Shown: positions 23,793-35,515 of the stretch, piece after piece
Layout: the number at the start of each line of letters is the position of its first letter
Position numbering within the stretch: position 1 is the first letter of the stretch
Assembly: GCA_001599915.1 (NCBI GenBank)
Contig: BCIG01000028.1
Location: 62,001 to 126,000 of the forward strand
Length of the DNA stretch: 64,000 nt
From: Symbiotaphrina buchneri
Taxonomy: Eukaryota > Ascomycota > Symbiotaphrinales > Symbiotaphrinaceae
Reading direction: 5' to 3'
Made by a program: the position numbers and the translations under genes
Notes under the pieces: generated by a model
What the model saw: the letters and a program-made list of their open reading frames with translations, nothing else
Databases searched by the model: none
Told to the model about the DNA's origin: nothing

Positions 23793-24978
23793 GGGATATC
23801 GTTCGTAGCTCTAACCTTCTCCCACCACTAACTGATACTCGGGACCCGATGGATGGCTGATGCTGTTGTTGGTCTCGACCATAGGCGCAGGTTGGCCATT
23901 TGGAAGAGTCTGCGCGGTTATTGGATAACGCGGAGGCGGAGGAAGGACGCTTCATGACAGATATCAGTACCGACGACGGCCGACGTAGGCTAATCCCTGG
24001 TACACTTACAACATCTTGCCGCATCGGAACCCGGTGGGGCCGGACGTCCTATGCTACTCTCTTATATCAATTGACAGCCAGGCTCAGCAGACCGGATTGA
24101 TGACAATGGCAATCCTGAGGGCCTGCCAGCGACCGACGCCTGGGCCGCGCGGAGGATTATATATCGCTCTTGCTGCCCACAAGGCGCAGACTGTCGGGCG
24201 GTTGAGGACCGGTTAACAGGACGACGATTGGTAGCTTCCTGTATGTACAGTGATTGATAAAGAGTGGAAGGTCTTTGAATGGCCTATACGGCAAGGAACA
24301 TAGTGAAGCCAGATCACCCGCTGGTCGAATCTGGTGATTCTGCGCCCACGTTGATCTGACGGAGGTCGTCAGGCAAGGTACGACTTTCCTTAAGCGCTGC
24401 TTAGGGCACGCGCTACAACGCAGATGCGGGGGATGACCACCCACCCAGGCACCTGCATTATGAAAATCCGGGGGACCCTGATCTGATACGTTAGGATTTA
24501 TTTTTCAACGAGTTCTATTGCTGATACGGTTGATATTGTTCATATGATTGATCAAACATATCTTCAGCCACTGGGTCCCACGCAGCTCGGTCTTGCTTTC
24601 TTCCAGCTACCCATCCATCTATTTGTCCGCATTCTACGGAACGGACATTGTGTTGCGCCCATACTAAAGTTTAATACTGCCGAAGAGCCGAGTCTAATAA
24701 TAATAGGAGTACGAAGTACACCTACTTCGTATGTACTCCATACGTCCGTACCCAGACGGTCGGCAACTCCCGCACCTTTAACTGGGAAGCTCACGACAAT
24801 TGTAACTCCGCTGATTGTACGCAGTAAATCCATAAACTTGCGATCATATTATCTCCTACTGTGTACCTACGCTTACCAGTCACCTAGCGCTCAATCCTTC
24901 TCTAGGATCCCACAGGCAGAGTTCTTGTTTTCGGCCTCCTCTTCCCTCTTGAGCATGAAGCAACATGTATAGTAAATT
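23793..24978. other. Divergent intergenic region creC / GEM1 (1.2 kb)
   Basis: Promoter space for two divergent genes. Near 24709-24736 a short inverted sequence (GTACGAAGTA...TACTTCGTA) is visible. No gene is seen. Confidence 0.55.
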
Positions 24979-27118
24979 ATGGCAACTGGTATTGTTCTTT
25001 TCCGCCCTTGCACTGTCCTTCCTATCTGACCACCTGGCGCAGTCCGCATATGTGTCTGCGGCGACCCCGAGGTTGGAAAGAGCTCCATCATTGCATCCTT
25101 CGTAAAGGATGTCTTCATTACGCACAAAATCCAGCCCGTGCTGCCCCAGATCACCATCCCGCCGAGCATTGGCACCCCCGAAAATGTTACGACCACCATC
25201 GTCGACACCTCGGCATTGCCGCAGGAACGAGACAACCTCCGCAAAGAGATTCGCAAGTCGAATGTCATCCTGCTCGTGTACTCAGACCATTACAGTTACG
25301 AAAGAGTCGCTCTTTTTTGGATGCCCTACTTCCGCTCGCTGGGCGTCAATGTACCTGTGATACTATGCGCGAACAAATCAGACCTTACTCCCACTGTAGC
25401 TACAAGCCAGGTCGTGGAAGACGAGATGCTGCCGGTGATGGCCGAGTTCAAGGAAATAGACTCTGGTATACGGACTAGTGCAAGGGAACATCATAATGTC
25501 AATGAGGTCTTCTTCCTTTGCCAAAAGGCTGTCACACACCCTATAGCGCCCCTTTTTGACTCCAAAGAAGCCAACCTAAAACCTGCAGCGGTAGCGGCGC
25601 TCCGAAGGATATTTTTCCTCTGTGACAAGGACCAAGATGGGATCCTCAACGACCACGAAATCCGTGAATTCCAAAACAAATGCTTCGGCAAATCACTCTC
25701 GGATGAAGACCTTGCAAATATCAAGCACTCAATTCAAAGGGTGTCTCCAGAACCGAGTTCTGACCGAGGCATAGACGAGAAAGGTTTTATCACTCTCAAC
25801 AGAATGTTTGCGGAGAAGGGCCGTCATCAGACAATTTGGATTGTATTACGAGCCTTTGAGTATTCTGACAGCCTTAGCTTGAAAGACAGCTTCGTGCATC
25901 CGAAGTAAGGACAGAGCCCGTTGATAGATTTTGGAAGCTGACAGCAGCAGATTCGAGGTTCCTCAGTACTCTTCCGCTGAGCTAAGTCCAGCCGGGTACA
26001 GGTTTTTCGTGGATTTATTCCTACTGTTCGATAAAGACAATGACGGCGGCTTGAACAATGCCGAGCTAGCTGCGCTTTTCGCACCCACGCCTGGCTTGCC
26101 TGCACTGTGGGATGATTCCTCGTTTCCGTCTTCAACGGTGCGCAATGAGGCAGGTAACATAACGCTACAAGGTTGGCTTGCTCAATGGAGTATGACGACC
26201 TTTTATGACCCGAAGACAACACTGGAGTATCTTGCATATCTTGGTTTTGAAAGTTCAGGAAAAGGAGGCACTACGACTGCACTGAAAATCACGAAACCCC
26301 GAAAGCGCAGAAGACGTCCTGGAAAGGTGGAGCGCAACGTAGTACTCTGCTATGTCCTCGGCGCTGCGCAAAGCGGAAAGGTAGCCTCATTCCATTTTTT
26401 ATACTGCCGTTCCCATATAACTGATGTCCTCCAGTCGTCACTACTTGATGCCTTTCTGAATAGGCCTTTCATCCAAACCTATCATCCTACCATCAAACCT
26501 CGGACCGCTGTAAATAGCGTGGAATTGCCGGGAGGAAAGCAATGTTACCTTATCGTATGGGTCTTTACCTTCCTCATGAGGCAGCCTGCTGATGATTCTT
26601 AGATGGAAGAACTCGGGGAACTGGAGCCGGCAATCCTCGAGAATCAGGCGAAACTGGATGCTTGTGATATCATTTGTTACACCTACGATTCATCTGACCC
26701 CGATAGCTTCTCCCGCATAGTCGATCTGCGGAAGAAATATGTGCACCTGGACGACCTGCCAGCGATCTATGTGGCACTCAAGGCAGATCAAGATAAGACT
26801 ACCCAGCGATCTGAGATACAACCGGACCAATACACTGCCGACCTTCACATGGCGGCTCCGCTGCACGTCAGCGTAACGTGGAGTTCCATCTCCGACCTAT
26901 TCGTCCATGTCTGTCCTTGACCATTGCCACATAATTGGAGCATATTTGCTGACGATTTCCAGATCGCAGAAGCAGCAATGTATCCGTCGATGGCGTTTCC
27001 GAAGCTCGAGGAAGACGGACCAGATCGGACCAACTTGTACATAGCGTTGGGTGCGACAGTCTGCGCCGCAGCTGCATTTGTGATGATTTGGAAGCGCAGC
27101 TATGCGGCTGGACCATGA
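24979..27118 (+). CDS. GEM1: Mitochondrial Rho GTPase Miro (Gem1)
   Basis: Six exons: 24979..24988, 25043..25904, 25951..26380, 26435..26554, 26603..26908, 26963..27118; 627 residues. An N-terminal Rho-like GTPase has P-loop GDPEVGKSS. It is followed by two EF-hands ([12 protein letters not shown] and [12 protein letters not shown]), a second GTPase with GAAQSGKSS, and a C-terminal membrane anchor ([16 protein letters not shown]) near 605-620. Gem1 sits in the outer mitochondrial membrane, regulates mitochondrial shape and inheritance, and associates with the ER-mitochondria tether ERMES in yeast. The first exon has only 10 nt (Met-Ala-Thr plus one base). The intron after 26908 uses the weak donor GTCTGT, but its join gives the family sequence [12 protein letters not shown]. 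Length matches the family. Confidence 0.95.
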
Positions 27119-27512
27119 CTGACTGGCAGATGACTGCATTGTTGCGGCCCAGGCACATTGCAGATGTCGGGGTGCGACAGCCTTGCACGGATGCATCGAG
27201 TGTTTTCGGTTCGACGATCCCGCGGCCTACAAATGAGCCACGCGATAACAATCGATTATGATCAGGGGCGCTTGGCAGGCGCATGCAGATCTTGGAGGAG
27301 GTGGGCCAGAGTGCAACATCGAACGGTACGAAAGACTTGATATGATTGTACCATACTCCTGTATATGATATCCATGTAGAATGAACAATAAGAATACCAA
27401 TGGAACAAGGTAGCTAAGAGAAGACGGAGAATTACTATATGACAACGCCGTAAAGTCCGGGTGCGGAAATTGTGGACTTTGGCAGTACCTCTCCCACCTG
27501 CCATTCTTTTGC
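27119..27512. other. Convergent intergenic region GEM1 / AIG1-like gene
   Basis: About 390 bases between two 3' ends. Nothing beyond 3' flank sequence is seen. Confidence 0.6.
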
Positions 27513-28276
27513 TCAATCTCCCTTGGTGGGATTGAAGGCGGCCGTCCTAAGCTCATCCACTCCATTGACCCGTCCGTAGACCCATTTCAGCACCACGGTG
27601 CTACCAGTCATCAGGGCGGCTGAGACAATACAAAGAAAGAGCTTTTGCCACGTGGAAACGTGAGCAAGGAGCGGGTAAGGATACCTGTCAGGAGCGTCAT
27701 GCATTGCGACCACGGGGCATTGAGATGTGGGAAATGTACCCACCATCCATTGAGCGAGAAACAGTACTCGATCCAACCCCAATACAAGAAGGCCAACACC
27801 GACGCAAGCGTCATGGCACTGTATGCCTTGATCGACCAAGGTGGACTCAAGAGCAACATGTCCAGGGTCAACACGATACCCGGCACAGCATGGAAGCCGA
27901 GGTCCACAACGAATGGAAGCTCATGGCCTGGAGGCACGACAAACCTTTTGTCAATGGTGTGAAGGGTCCAGTACAGGATGGTGACGAGGAGCTCAAGCGG
28001 CGTGGCGCATACGGACAGGAAGTTCTTCAAGGTAAAGAGCTGGTCGCTGCGGGAAAGATCCGCGAGGAGGCCGACCGCGAATGTCATGGTGGAAATGGTG
28101 AGGGCGATGATGGTTAGGAACTGGTACGAGCCACCAAATCCGGCATGGAGAGGATTCGTGATGTTAGGGAGCCAAAGGAATGATGCTGCAAAGGATGCGA
28201 GACCAGCGATGTGGAGGATTATGGCCCAGTTGCGCCTCGGAGAGGAGGCAGGCCGCTGCAGAGCTGGTGTTGTCAT
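27513..28276 (-). CDS. FAR-17a/AIG1-like multipass membrane protein
   Basis: Two exons, complement(27513..27684, 27744..28276), give 234 residues with about six hydrophobic segments. The splice join restores the family signature NGWYPYPLL; without splicing the frame runs into unrelated sequence. In human AIG1 and ADTRP, a Thr and a His inside the membrane hydrolyse fatty-acid esters of hydroxy fatty acids. Candidate equivalents here are the Thr of YQFLTIIAL and the His of LGFHAVPGIVL. Enzyme activity in fungi is inferred only from this similarity. It lies tail-to-tail with GEM1 and head-to-head with cytochrome b5. Confidence 0.82.
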
Positions 28277-29300
28277 GGTCAGAAGCTTGGGAAATGGTCT
28301 TGAAACAGGATCAGGTATGTCAATTGAAGCCCGACTGTTTTTTTATTTTCTACCGTACGTAGACTACGAAGCAGACATGTGAGTGAGAGTGATGTGTATG
28401 ATGGAGTGTTTCATTTACAGGATCTGCCAAGATGCCCACTTTAAGAGAGATGTTCGATTTAGGGCATCTGTCGTTGCTGGTGAGGCGGGAGTGATCACTG
28501 ATCAAGCGATAAGATCTAACTTATCAGTAGGACGGAGATCTGGCAAATCATTCAAACAATAATAAAATATCATTTCGTACATATCAGGTAATCATACCCA
28601 GAATAGACAGTACGTTACACCGGCCGTCGTTAAGCTACGAGAGTGATATAAGTGGGGAAAAGTGCATCAATAATATTCCCTTTTGATCGGTGGTGCTGGT
28701 GGTTGGTGGTATTCGGAGTCGGGGCCTCGACTCGGCGGAGGTCGCAGCCAGTCGGACGGTCCGACGGTCGTGTGTGCCCGGGGCATTCACGAAGCACTTC
28801 CTACTTGGAATAAGCGTTCGTATCATTGGGTACTTGGTATTTGGTGTCGGTGCTCACCGATTGATTTTGTACCATCTCCTCGTCGAGTCCTCGAGCCTAT
28901 CAGCGTGGCAGAAAAAGATGCTTACTGCCTGCCGACTGCCCACTGGACCCCGTACCAGAATGTACGAAGTACGAAGCTACCACTATTATTTAATATTGAC
29001 CAACCTAGACTTGCCTGACCTGGACACTGTTCCCCCCGTATCGTTTATTATTTGTCCTGATTAAGACACTAACTATTATTGCAACCTCCATCCACCATAT
29101 CTGCCTCGTCCTTTTTCGCAGGAATATCCAATCGCTCAATCCAATTCCCGTAGGTAAGTCCTCGGTCCTTCAGTCCGCGCTCAGAGAGCATCCGCGGCCT
29201 GTTCAATCGACCGGGCAGCTCGCTCACCACCGCCGTGTAGCCCCTGGTAGTCACACCTCCTCCTTTCACCGGCAATTCTCCACCTCCCACTCACCACACC
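28277..29300. other. Divergent intergenic region AIG1-like / CYB5 (1.0 kb)
   Basis: Promoter space for two divergent genes. The 3' part (29200-29300) is pyrimidine-rich, as in fungal leaders. No gene is seen. Confidence 0.55.
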
Positions 29301-29955
29301 ATGTCGGCCGAAATCACCTACGCCGAAGTCGCCGCCCACAACACCAAGAAGGACCTGTACTTGGTGATACACGAGAAGGTCTACAATGCCTCGAATTTCG
29401 TCGATGAGCATCCGTACGTGCCCTCTGCCTCCTGCAGCACTTCCTTCGCTCTTCACCCCTTCTCGGCTTCCCCCACTTGCCCCACCCACAATCGACCCAG
29501 AGTGGCCTCTTGATTCTGGATGCAGGAACTAACCTCGTCGGCCAATTCAGGGGTGGTGAGGAGGTCCTGTTGGATGTAGGCGGTCAAGATGCGACGGAGG
29601 CTTTCGAGGATGTCGGCCACAGCGACGAAGCTCGTGAGATTCTACAGGGCATGCTGGTTGGGACCCTCAAGCGCCAGGTGAGCAGCGCCCCCTTCTCGCG
29701 CCAAAATCCTTATGAAGATGGGCCTTGCCCTTCGCTCAATGGTTTTACCGGTCAATATTTCGGATCACTAATTATTGGACTGCAAATCAGCCTGGCGACC
29801 CGGCCCCCAAGAACGTTGGCGGAACGAGCCCGACGACCACCGTGCAGTCCAACCCTGCTGGCCTGGGCGTCGGCCTCTACGCAATCATCCTGATCGGCGG
29901 AGCGGCTGCTTTCGGAGCCTACAAGTACCTGCAATCCCAATCCCAGAGCAGTTAG
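29301..29955 (+). CDS. CYB5: Cytochrome b5, tail-anchored
   Basis: Three exons (29301..29413, 29551..29677, 29791..29955) encode 134 residues. The heme domain carries both axial His ligands: HPGG (His37) formed across the first intron, and GHSDEAREIL (His61), with the usual 24-residue spacing. The C-terminus has one transmembrane helix (VGLYAIILIGGAAAFGAY), typical of ER-anchored b5. The protein passes electrons to ER desaturases, sterol enzymes and P450s. The first intron is long for this window (137 nt). The start at 29301 has a good context (ACCATGTC). Confidence 0.95.
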
Positions 29956-30238
29956 ACGGAGAAAGGCCTGCGCAGGTAGAAAGAGCATGTCTGTGGTGGC
30001 AGAGTGGGGTTTCACGAAGCGAAGATGGGTCCAGAATGAATATGGATGTTGCGCGGGTAGAAGCAGAGTGTATACGTTGGGGTATGGGCACGGGTCCATT
30101 TGCGCATGCGCAGCTCAAGTAGCTACTTCAGACGCCTTGGGTTGCCACTAGATTTCTCCTAATATACGCGCTTGAAGTTTGACAGAAGGTCACGGTATTT
30201 CGCTCATATACAAAGGCCTCGGCGTACTTATCCTCGCT

Positions 30239-31392
30239 TTACCAGTTGCTCGTCCTCTTAAGCTGCTCATTTTGAATAATCTCGACCCAGTAACCGTCCG
30301 GATCCAGCACGAAGGCAACATTCTTCATGCGGCCATCCGTTAGCCGCTTTTTCCAGCTGACCTTGAGATCCTCGAAACGCTTGCACGCCGCGTCAAGGTC
30401 ATCCACGCTGATGCAGATGTGACCAAATCCTTGTGGTTCGGCGTTACCGTCGTGATACTTGAAGTTGGGGTCCTTCTCCGTCCCGTAGTTCCACGTCAGC
30501 TCCAACAGTCCTTCTCGGTCGGCCACCGGGTTGACACCATTGGGTGCCGTCTCGGGCACAGGCTTGTCACCGGGGTATCCAAGAAAGTACAAGTTGAAAC
30601 CGTTCTTTTCGTTCTCGCTGGTCCGCACCAGTGTCATGCCCATGACCTTCTTGTAGAAATCGAGGGATTTCTCGGCATCCTTCACCCGTATCATGGTGTG
30701 GTTCTGGGTTGCAGCTCGGTTAGCCAAAGGTCCATGCCGTCCTTCTTCAGGGACCTGGACACTGGACATACGAAGCGGTACTTGGTCATATCTGTCGTCT
30801 TCACACCCTCCGTCGCCTCTAACGGCTGTTGGCCGATGATCTCAACCCAGTATCCGTCCGGGTCCAGGGCGAAGGCAATGTGCTTCATGCGGCCGTCTGT
30901 CAACTTCTTCTGGAACTTGTAGCCTGCATCTTCAAGGCGCGAGCAGGCGGCTTGGAGGTTGTCGACACTGACGCAGACATGGCCGAAGCCACGGTAGGGC
31001 TCGCTGTTACCATTGACGATCTTGTAGTTGGGGTCATTCTCGGTCCCGTAGTTGTGCGTCAGTTCCAGAACGCCCTGTCGCGCGGACCAATGGGCACCGG
31101 CGGAGACTGCGCCAGGGCTGTCGTAGGCAAGGAAGTACAGGGAGAATTTGTTCTCCGGGAAGTCGAGCTTCCGAATGAGCTTCAGACCGAGGAACTCGTA
31201 GTATTTGACTGTCATGTCTCCGCCTTAGCGACCGTGCGGGGTAATTAGCGATGCAGGAGCGCCTACCCGATTCCTGAGGGTCCTTGACGCGGAGCACTGT
31301 CTTCGTGAGCAAGGAACTGAAGCTCCTCAAAGGAAGGGGCGGTATGCTGTACTGGAATGGTTGAAGAGGTATTTGCTTGGATCGGTCGACAT
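30239..31392 (-). CDS. GLO1: Glyoxalase I (lactoylglutathione lyase), two-domain monomer
   Basis: Four exons: complement(30239..30703, 30772..31208, 31267..31296, 31353..31392), 323 residues, near the 326 of yeast Glo1. The enzyme turns the hemithioacetal of methylglyoxal and glutathione into S-lactoylglutathione. Two tandem glyoxalase halves each carry the metal-ligand motifs: NHSMLRVKD and NHTMIRVKD (His), LELTHNYG and LELTWNYG (Glu), GFGHVCVSVD and GFGHICISVD (His), and DPDGYWVEII in both (Glu). The second 30-nt exon is required to complete NHSMLRVKDPQES. The two halves are joined across an intron, so a missed splice would look like two separate genes. Confidence 0.95.
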
Positions 31393-32425
31393 TGCGGTGG
31401 AGTAGGGTCTGCGAACTGCGAGAGGTTGTCGATCAGTGAGTGGACGCTGTTGATGGACGGCCGCGCAGAGGCTGGTCCCGGCTTTCTAGAGAAAGAAAAA
31501 GCATACCTGAACCTGCAATGGTTGGATTGATGAAGTGGAAAGGTCGAACGAAGGTCCTGGATAGGTTGCGCAGGGCAAACATGCAGATGGAAATGCAGCG
31601 ATGTAGGAAGAGAAGGAGGGGTTACAAATAACAAATGAGAATCATAGGAAGTATTCGTAGAATAGGCGCTCGGCACTTGATGCGCCGCACCTTTCGTCAT
31701 TTACCTTAACGAAGCTACGAGTACAAAGCTAGATCTAAATCTAATCTAATCTGACATATTTTGTACCAATGGGTGTTTGTACAAGGTAAGATACCGAGCC
31801 CTTATCATCTGCACCACCACCAGAGCTTCCTCCTCTCACCTCCCTTCACCACCCTTTCCCTTCACTTTTCTTTCGACCTTCGACCTTCGACCTTCACTGA
31901 TGTCGCTGCATGCACCCACATTCACTGATTCACCCCCAAGCGTGTGACCTCTGATGGCTCGTTATGCCTACTTGACTGATTTTCTCCGCCCATCATCCCT
32001 CCTGTCTCCCCCGGACAAGCAGAGACTGGCCACCGCGGAATTTTGCGCCAACCATTCTCAACCTTTCCGCTCCGCCATTTCCCTCAATGAACATCCTCTG
32101 ACACGTTGAGATTATCCAACCTGAAGCAGCCCACTAGGTATGTCCGCTTTTACGGCCAAAAGGCTTCGACCTCCAGATCCTCATCCACCTGCCCCTCTCC
32201 AACCCTCCCACCTTTGGCTTTGCACGAATCCTCAACCGCACCAAACCCAAACACTAACTCGCCATGGACGACCAGTCAAGCTTTTCAGGTCGTGGCCCTC
32301 AAGTCGATCAGTCGCCTCCGCATCCTGCTCAGGACAGCGATCAAGAATCAGTGCTGTTCTTCTACGGCGACGAAGCTATCCCTGACCACCTTCTTGAACG
32401 TCAACTACAGCTTCTCAGTCCCAGG
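31393..32425. other. Divergent intergenic region GLO1 / roadblock gene (1.0 kb)
   Basis: Promoter space. It has a strongly pyrimidine-rich stretch (31815-31900) and the tandem CGACCTT repeat listed separately. An in-frame ATG at 32264 precedes the chosen start of the next gene. Confidence 0.55.
31874..31894. repeat. Three exact tandem copies of CGACCTT
   Basis: A 7-bp unit repeated three times without mismatch, inside a CT-rich promoter stretch. Confidence 0.9.
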
Positions 32426-33036
32426 ATGTTGCACGCCGAGACTTTGAACAAACTTTTGTCCCAAAATACGGACATATGGGTGGCACATATGCTGTATGTT
32501 GTGGCCCTGCTTCCCCGATGCCCCGCGCTGCTCCTGCTAACCGATCTGGCAGAGTCTTCACTCCGGATGGTGTCCTTCTTGGGAACTCGGAGCCCGCCAA
32601 CGAACGTGACCTCCGTAACAAGGTCTCGATCCTTGCCCAGGCCTGGCAGACCTACAACAATGCAAAGGTTCTGACTGCCGTCGATGGTGCGTCTGAAATT
32701 AGCGCACAGGCGCCTGAGCAGTCCGCAATTGCAGCTTCGAACGGCCCACAACAGACAACGAGTGGCCTCAAGGCTATGATGATCGAGATGAACAAGGCGC
32801 ATATCATTATCCAGCTGATCAAACCCAAGATGATCCTGGCCATGATCGGTCCGTCTTCCCCACTTGAGGGCATGGATCCCCCGGACCCGGCGACCGTCCA
32901 GCGCACCCCCAAGGAACAACAAGATATCGACGACATCAAGTCTGGATCGTTGGGTATCCTTCGGCGCAAGTCTGACGCCATGCTCGCCTACCTTCAGCAG
33001 GAGTTGAAGGACTTCGAGATGCCTGAGGAGATGTGA
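32426..33036 (+). CDS. Roadblock/LC7 protein, LAMTOR2-like Ragulator subunit
   Basis: Two exons, 32426..32493 and 32553..33036, encode 183 residues. The start MLHAETLNKLLSQ and the motif VFTPDGVLLGNSEP resemble the first helix and strand of LAMTOR2/p14. GLKAMMIEMNKAHIIIQLI and ILRRKSDAMLAYLQQEL match the later strand and final helix. LAMTOR2 is part of the Ragulator scaffold that holds Rag GTPases on lysosome or vacuole membranes for TORC1 amino-acid signalling; the role here is inferred. The protein is longer than p14 (about 125 residues) because of insertions before and after the central helix. An in-frame ATG at 32264 would add 54 residues; the segment before 32426 ends in CCCAG and may instead be a 5' leader intron. 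Confidence 0.75.
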
Positions 33037-33489
33037 TTGCTCGTCAGCAACACTGCGGCAAGCACCACTGCGCTTTTAGCCGAACATAAGCGTTATGACA
33101 AGCATGTAGAGGGAATGGCTTGAAATATGGGAAGGCGGAGATTCTGTAGTTACTGGCTTTTCGACTCGATTCCCAATATCCTACACGTCTCAAATCATGA
33201 TGCAATAGGAGGTAGCCTCAACCAAGCTATGCCCCTAGACCATCTTCTTTTCACCCGCCGCGTGCTTGCTGTAGATCTTCGTATGCTACTGTCATTCGTC
33301 GAATTTGTGGCCGAGCCAGCCATCTAAGCTTTAAAATGAGAGATCAGAGAGGCAAATGTTCCGCCAGCAGGGGTTAATTTTGGCTCAATTGCGCTCCAAG
33401 ATGCGGCATGATCTATATACATCCGGACATGGCGAAGCATTTACAACCGATTCCTTCTTCACCGACCACCACTTAATCCGCGAGGCCAA
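33037..33489. other. Convergent intergenic region roadblock gene / ADHFE1-type gene
   Basis: About 450 bases between two 3' ends; nothing else is seen. Confidence 0.6.
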
Positions 33490-35027
33490 CTAGTACTGCA
33501 TCGAGTCCTCGAACAGTTTCCTCAATTGCTCTTTCTCCTCGTTGATCTCCTCCGCCAACGCTGGAGCCAGCTTCAACACTCTCGCCTGCGGTAGCGTCCC
33601 TTCCACTAGACCATCCACATCCTCATGCTTGAAGCCCATTTCCTTGAGTCCCCTTGGTTGGTCACCCAATTTCACCAGAAACTCTGCGATGGCCTCGCTG
33701 AGCACCTCCCCAGCGGACTCGCGCTTGACGTTGCTAATGTCCACGCCAAACGCTTCGGCCGCCGCCAAGTGTCGGTCTGGATTCGAGGCGCCGGTGAACT
33801 TGAAGACGGCCGGAGCGGTGACGGCAACCGAGACGCCGTGTGGGATGATTGGGTGGTCGACCTCATAACCGCCGTGCTTATAGCCCGGATTCTGGCCCGA
33901 CACGGGATATGACATGCCGTGGCAGAGATGCACCCCTGCGTTTCCGAAGCCCACACCGGCCAGCGTGGCTGCCAGCAACATATTACTTTGCGCTTCAAAG
34001 TCGTCGGGGTCCTTGACCGCGCGTGGGAGGTACTTTACCGTGCTACGGAGAGACTGCAGGGAGAAGATGTCGGAGATAGGGTTGGCGCCCTGGTAGGCTG
34101 GCCGCAGGATAGGGTTGGAGGGCCGAGGAGTGCGCTCGTAGTAGGGGATGGCGGTCCATGACTCGAGGGAGTGGCAGAGCACGTCCAGGCCAGAGGAAGA
34201 GTGCACTGCCGAGGGCATAGTGCGAGTATTGATGGGATCACAGATCCCGAGCGTGGGCTTCAAAGCGCGATGGGCAATGCCTGTCTTAGCTTTCTTGGAG
34301 ACCAGGTCGAAGATGGCAGTTCCGGTAGTCTCTGAGCCTGTCCCGGCAGTGGTAGGCACCGCAACGAGGGGCTTGAGCGGCTTAGTGATTGGCAAACCCT
34401 TCCCGAGCGGGGCATTGACAAAGTCGAGGAATTCGGCGTCCGGAAAGCAAGTGTACAAGTTCATTAGCTTGGCGGTGTCGATGACACTGCCTCCGCCGAC
34501 GGCCAGAAACGCATCAGGCTGATAGGGTTTGGCAAATTCAATGGCTTCAAGAATACTGTGGCAGGCAGATTAGCCGGTTGTGTACGGTTCGCGATTTCTG
34601 AATAGACGCACGAGTGATCTTTGGGCTCCACTCTGGTCTTGTCAAAGACACTAAAGTCGATACCCTCCCTTGTCAGGCCTTCAATGGCTTGCTTCATGGC
34701 GTCCAGCTTGGCGACATTCGCGTCCGTCACGACGCAGACTCTTTTTGCGCCCATGTTCTTGAAGTCCATGCCCACCTCTTTGGTGCTGCCGGGGCCGAAT
34801 CGAATGCTGGAAGCAGCCATTTCGAAAGCGTATTCCTTTTCGCGAGAGGCATCCAATGGGGTGGCCAGAGCCCTTTTGGCCTGGCTGAGCGCGGACGGAC
34901 CATGATGATGATGATGGCCAGGATTGGAGTGGCAGGGACAGCTTGGAGGATGCGTGAATTGGATTGTACGGAGCAGGTTCAGAGCGCGCTTCGAGGCCGT
35001 CGGGGCCACACGGACGGCGGAAACCAT
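33490..35027 (-). CDS. Mitochondrial iron-type alcohol dehydrogenase (hydroxyacid-oxoacid transhydrogenase, ADHFE1 class)
   Basis: Two exons, complement(33490..34555, 34612..35027), give 493 residues. The N-terminus (MVSAVRVAPTASKRALNLLR) is basic and free of acidic residues, as in mitochondrial presequences. The family fold starts at AASSIRFGPGSTKEVG. The nucleotide-binding motif AVGGGSVIDTAK is formed just after the intron. Metal-ligand regions are seen at LDVLCHSLES, HLCHGMSYPVSG and IPHGVSVAV. Human ADHFE1 oxidises 4-hydroxybutyrate while reducing 2-oxoglutarate to 2-hydroxyglutarate without free cofactor; the same reaction here is inferred from class membership. Start at 35027 is preferred: frames extending further upstream read a Leu-rich artefact from the GGA/TCC tract. 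Confidence 0.9.
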
Positions 35028-35515
35028 GAGGACGGCAGCAGGGCAGGCAGGCAATTCTCCCGACAATGTAAGGTAGTAGTAGTTGAAGACAGCGGACCAG
35101 GCTTGACGACGAGGATCTCCGAATCTCACCAGGTCCAGGTCCGGATTCAAGAGGAGGAGAAGGGGGAGGAGGAGGAGGAGGAGGAGGAGGAGGAGGAAGA
35201 AGAAGAGACGGAAGAGTAGTAGTAGTACTTGGTACACAAAGGGTTAATTCACGAGGGCAATCCAATAATCCGATAATTGGTGGGGCCCCAATCAAATGCG
35301 CCGATCTCCGCCGAGGCTATTGCCAAGCCTTGCGGGGTCCGCTACATCATTCTCCGGTACTCCCTAACTACGGAAACTATCCCGAGTCATCGCCGAATAA
35401 CGCCGCTTTATCTATTCTTATCGACCAGATGTGGGCATTACTTCGCACCATCAGAGGTAAGTTGAGTTACGCTGGCAATGCAGATGCCACAAGAGTCGTC
35501 ATAAGCCCATTGCTA
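35028..35515. other. Intergenic: ADHFE1-type promoter and HSE1 3' flank
   Basis: About 490 bases. The main landmark is the GGA tract (separate entry) 125-200 bases before the dehydrogenase start. Confidence 0.6.
35151..35226. repeat. GGA/GAA purine tract ending in GTA repeats
   Basis: About 75 bases of almost pure purine on the plus strand, with around twelve consecutive GGA units and one GGGGG run, then AGT repeats. On the coding strand of the dehydrogenase gene it is a TCC/pyrimidine tract. Such tracts can form triplex or G-quadruplex structures. Confidence 0.9.

Noticed and set aside
30691-31215. Two separate glyoxalase genes instead of one
   Set aside because: A 68-nt intron with GTATGT donor, CTAAC branch and CAG acceptor joins the halves in frame to the length of the known two-domain enzyme.
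32401-32922. 173-codon frame on the minus strand opposite the roadblock gene
   Set aside because: It is the antisense shadow of the coding exons and has no domain.
34464-35237. N-terminal extension of the ADHFE1-type protein that reads as a long poly-Leu transmembrane segment
   Set aside because: The Leu run is only the translation of the GGA/TCC repeat in the promoter; the ATG at 35027 gives a normal mitochondrial presequence.
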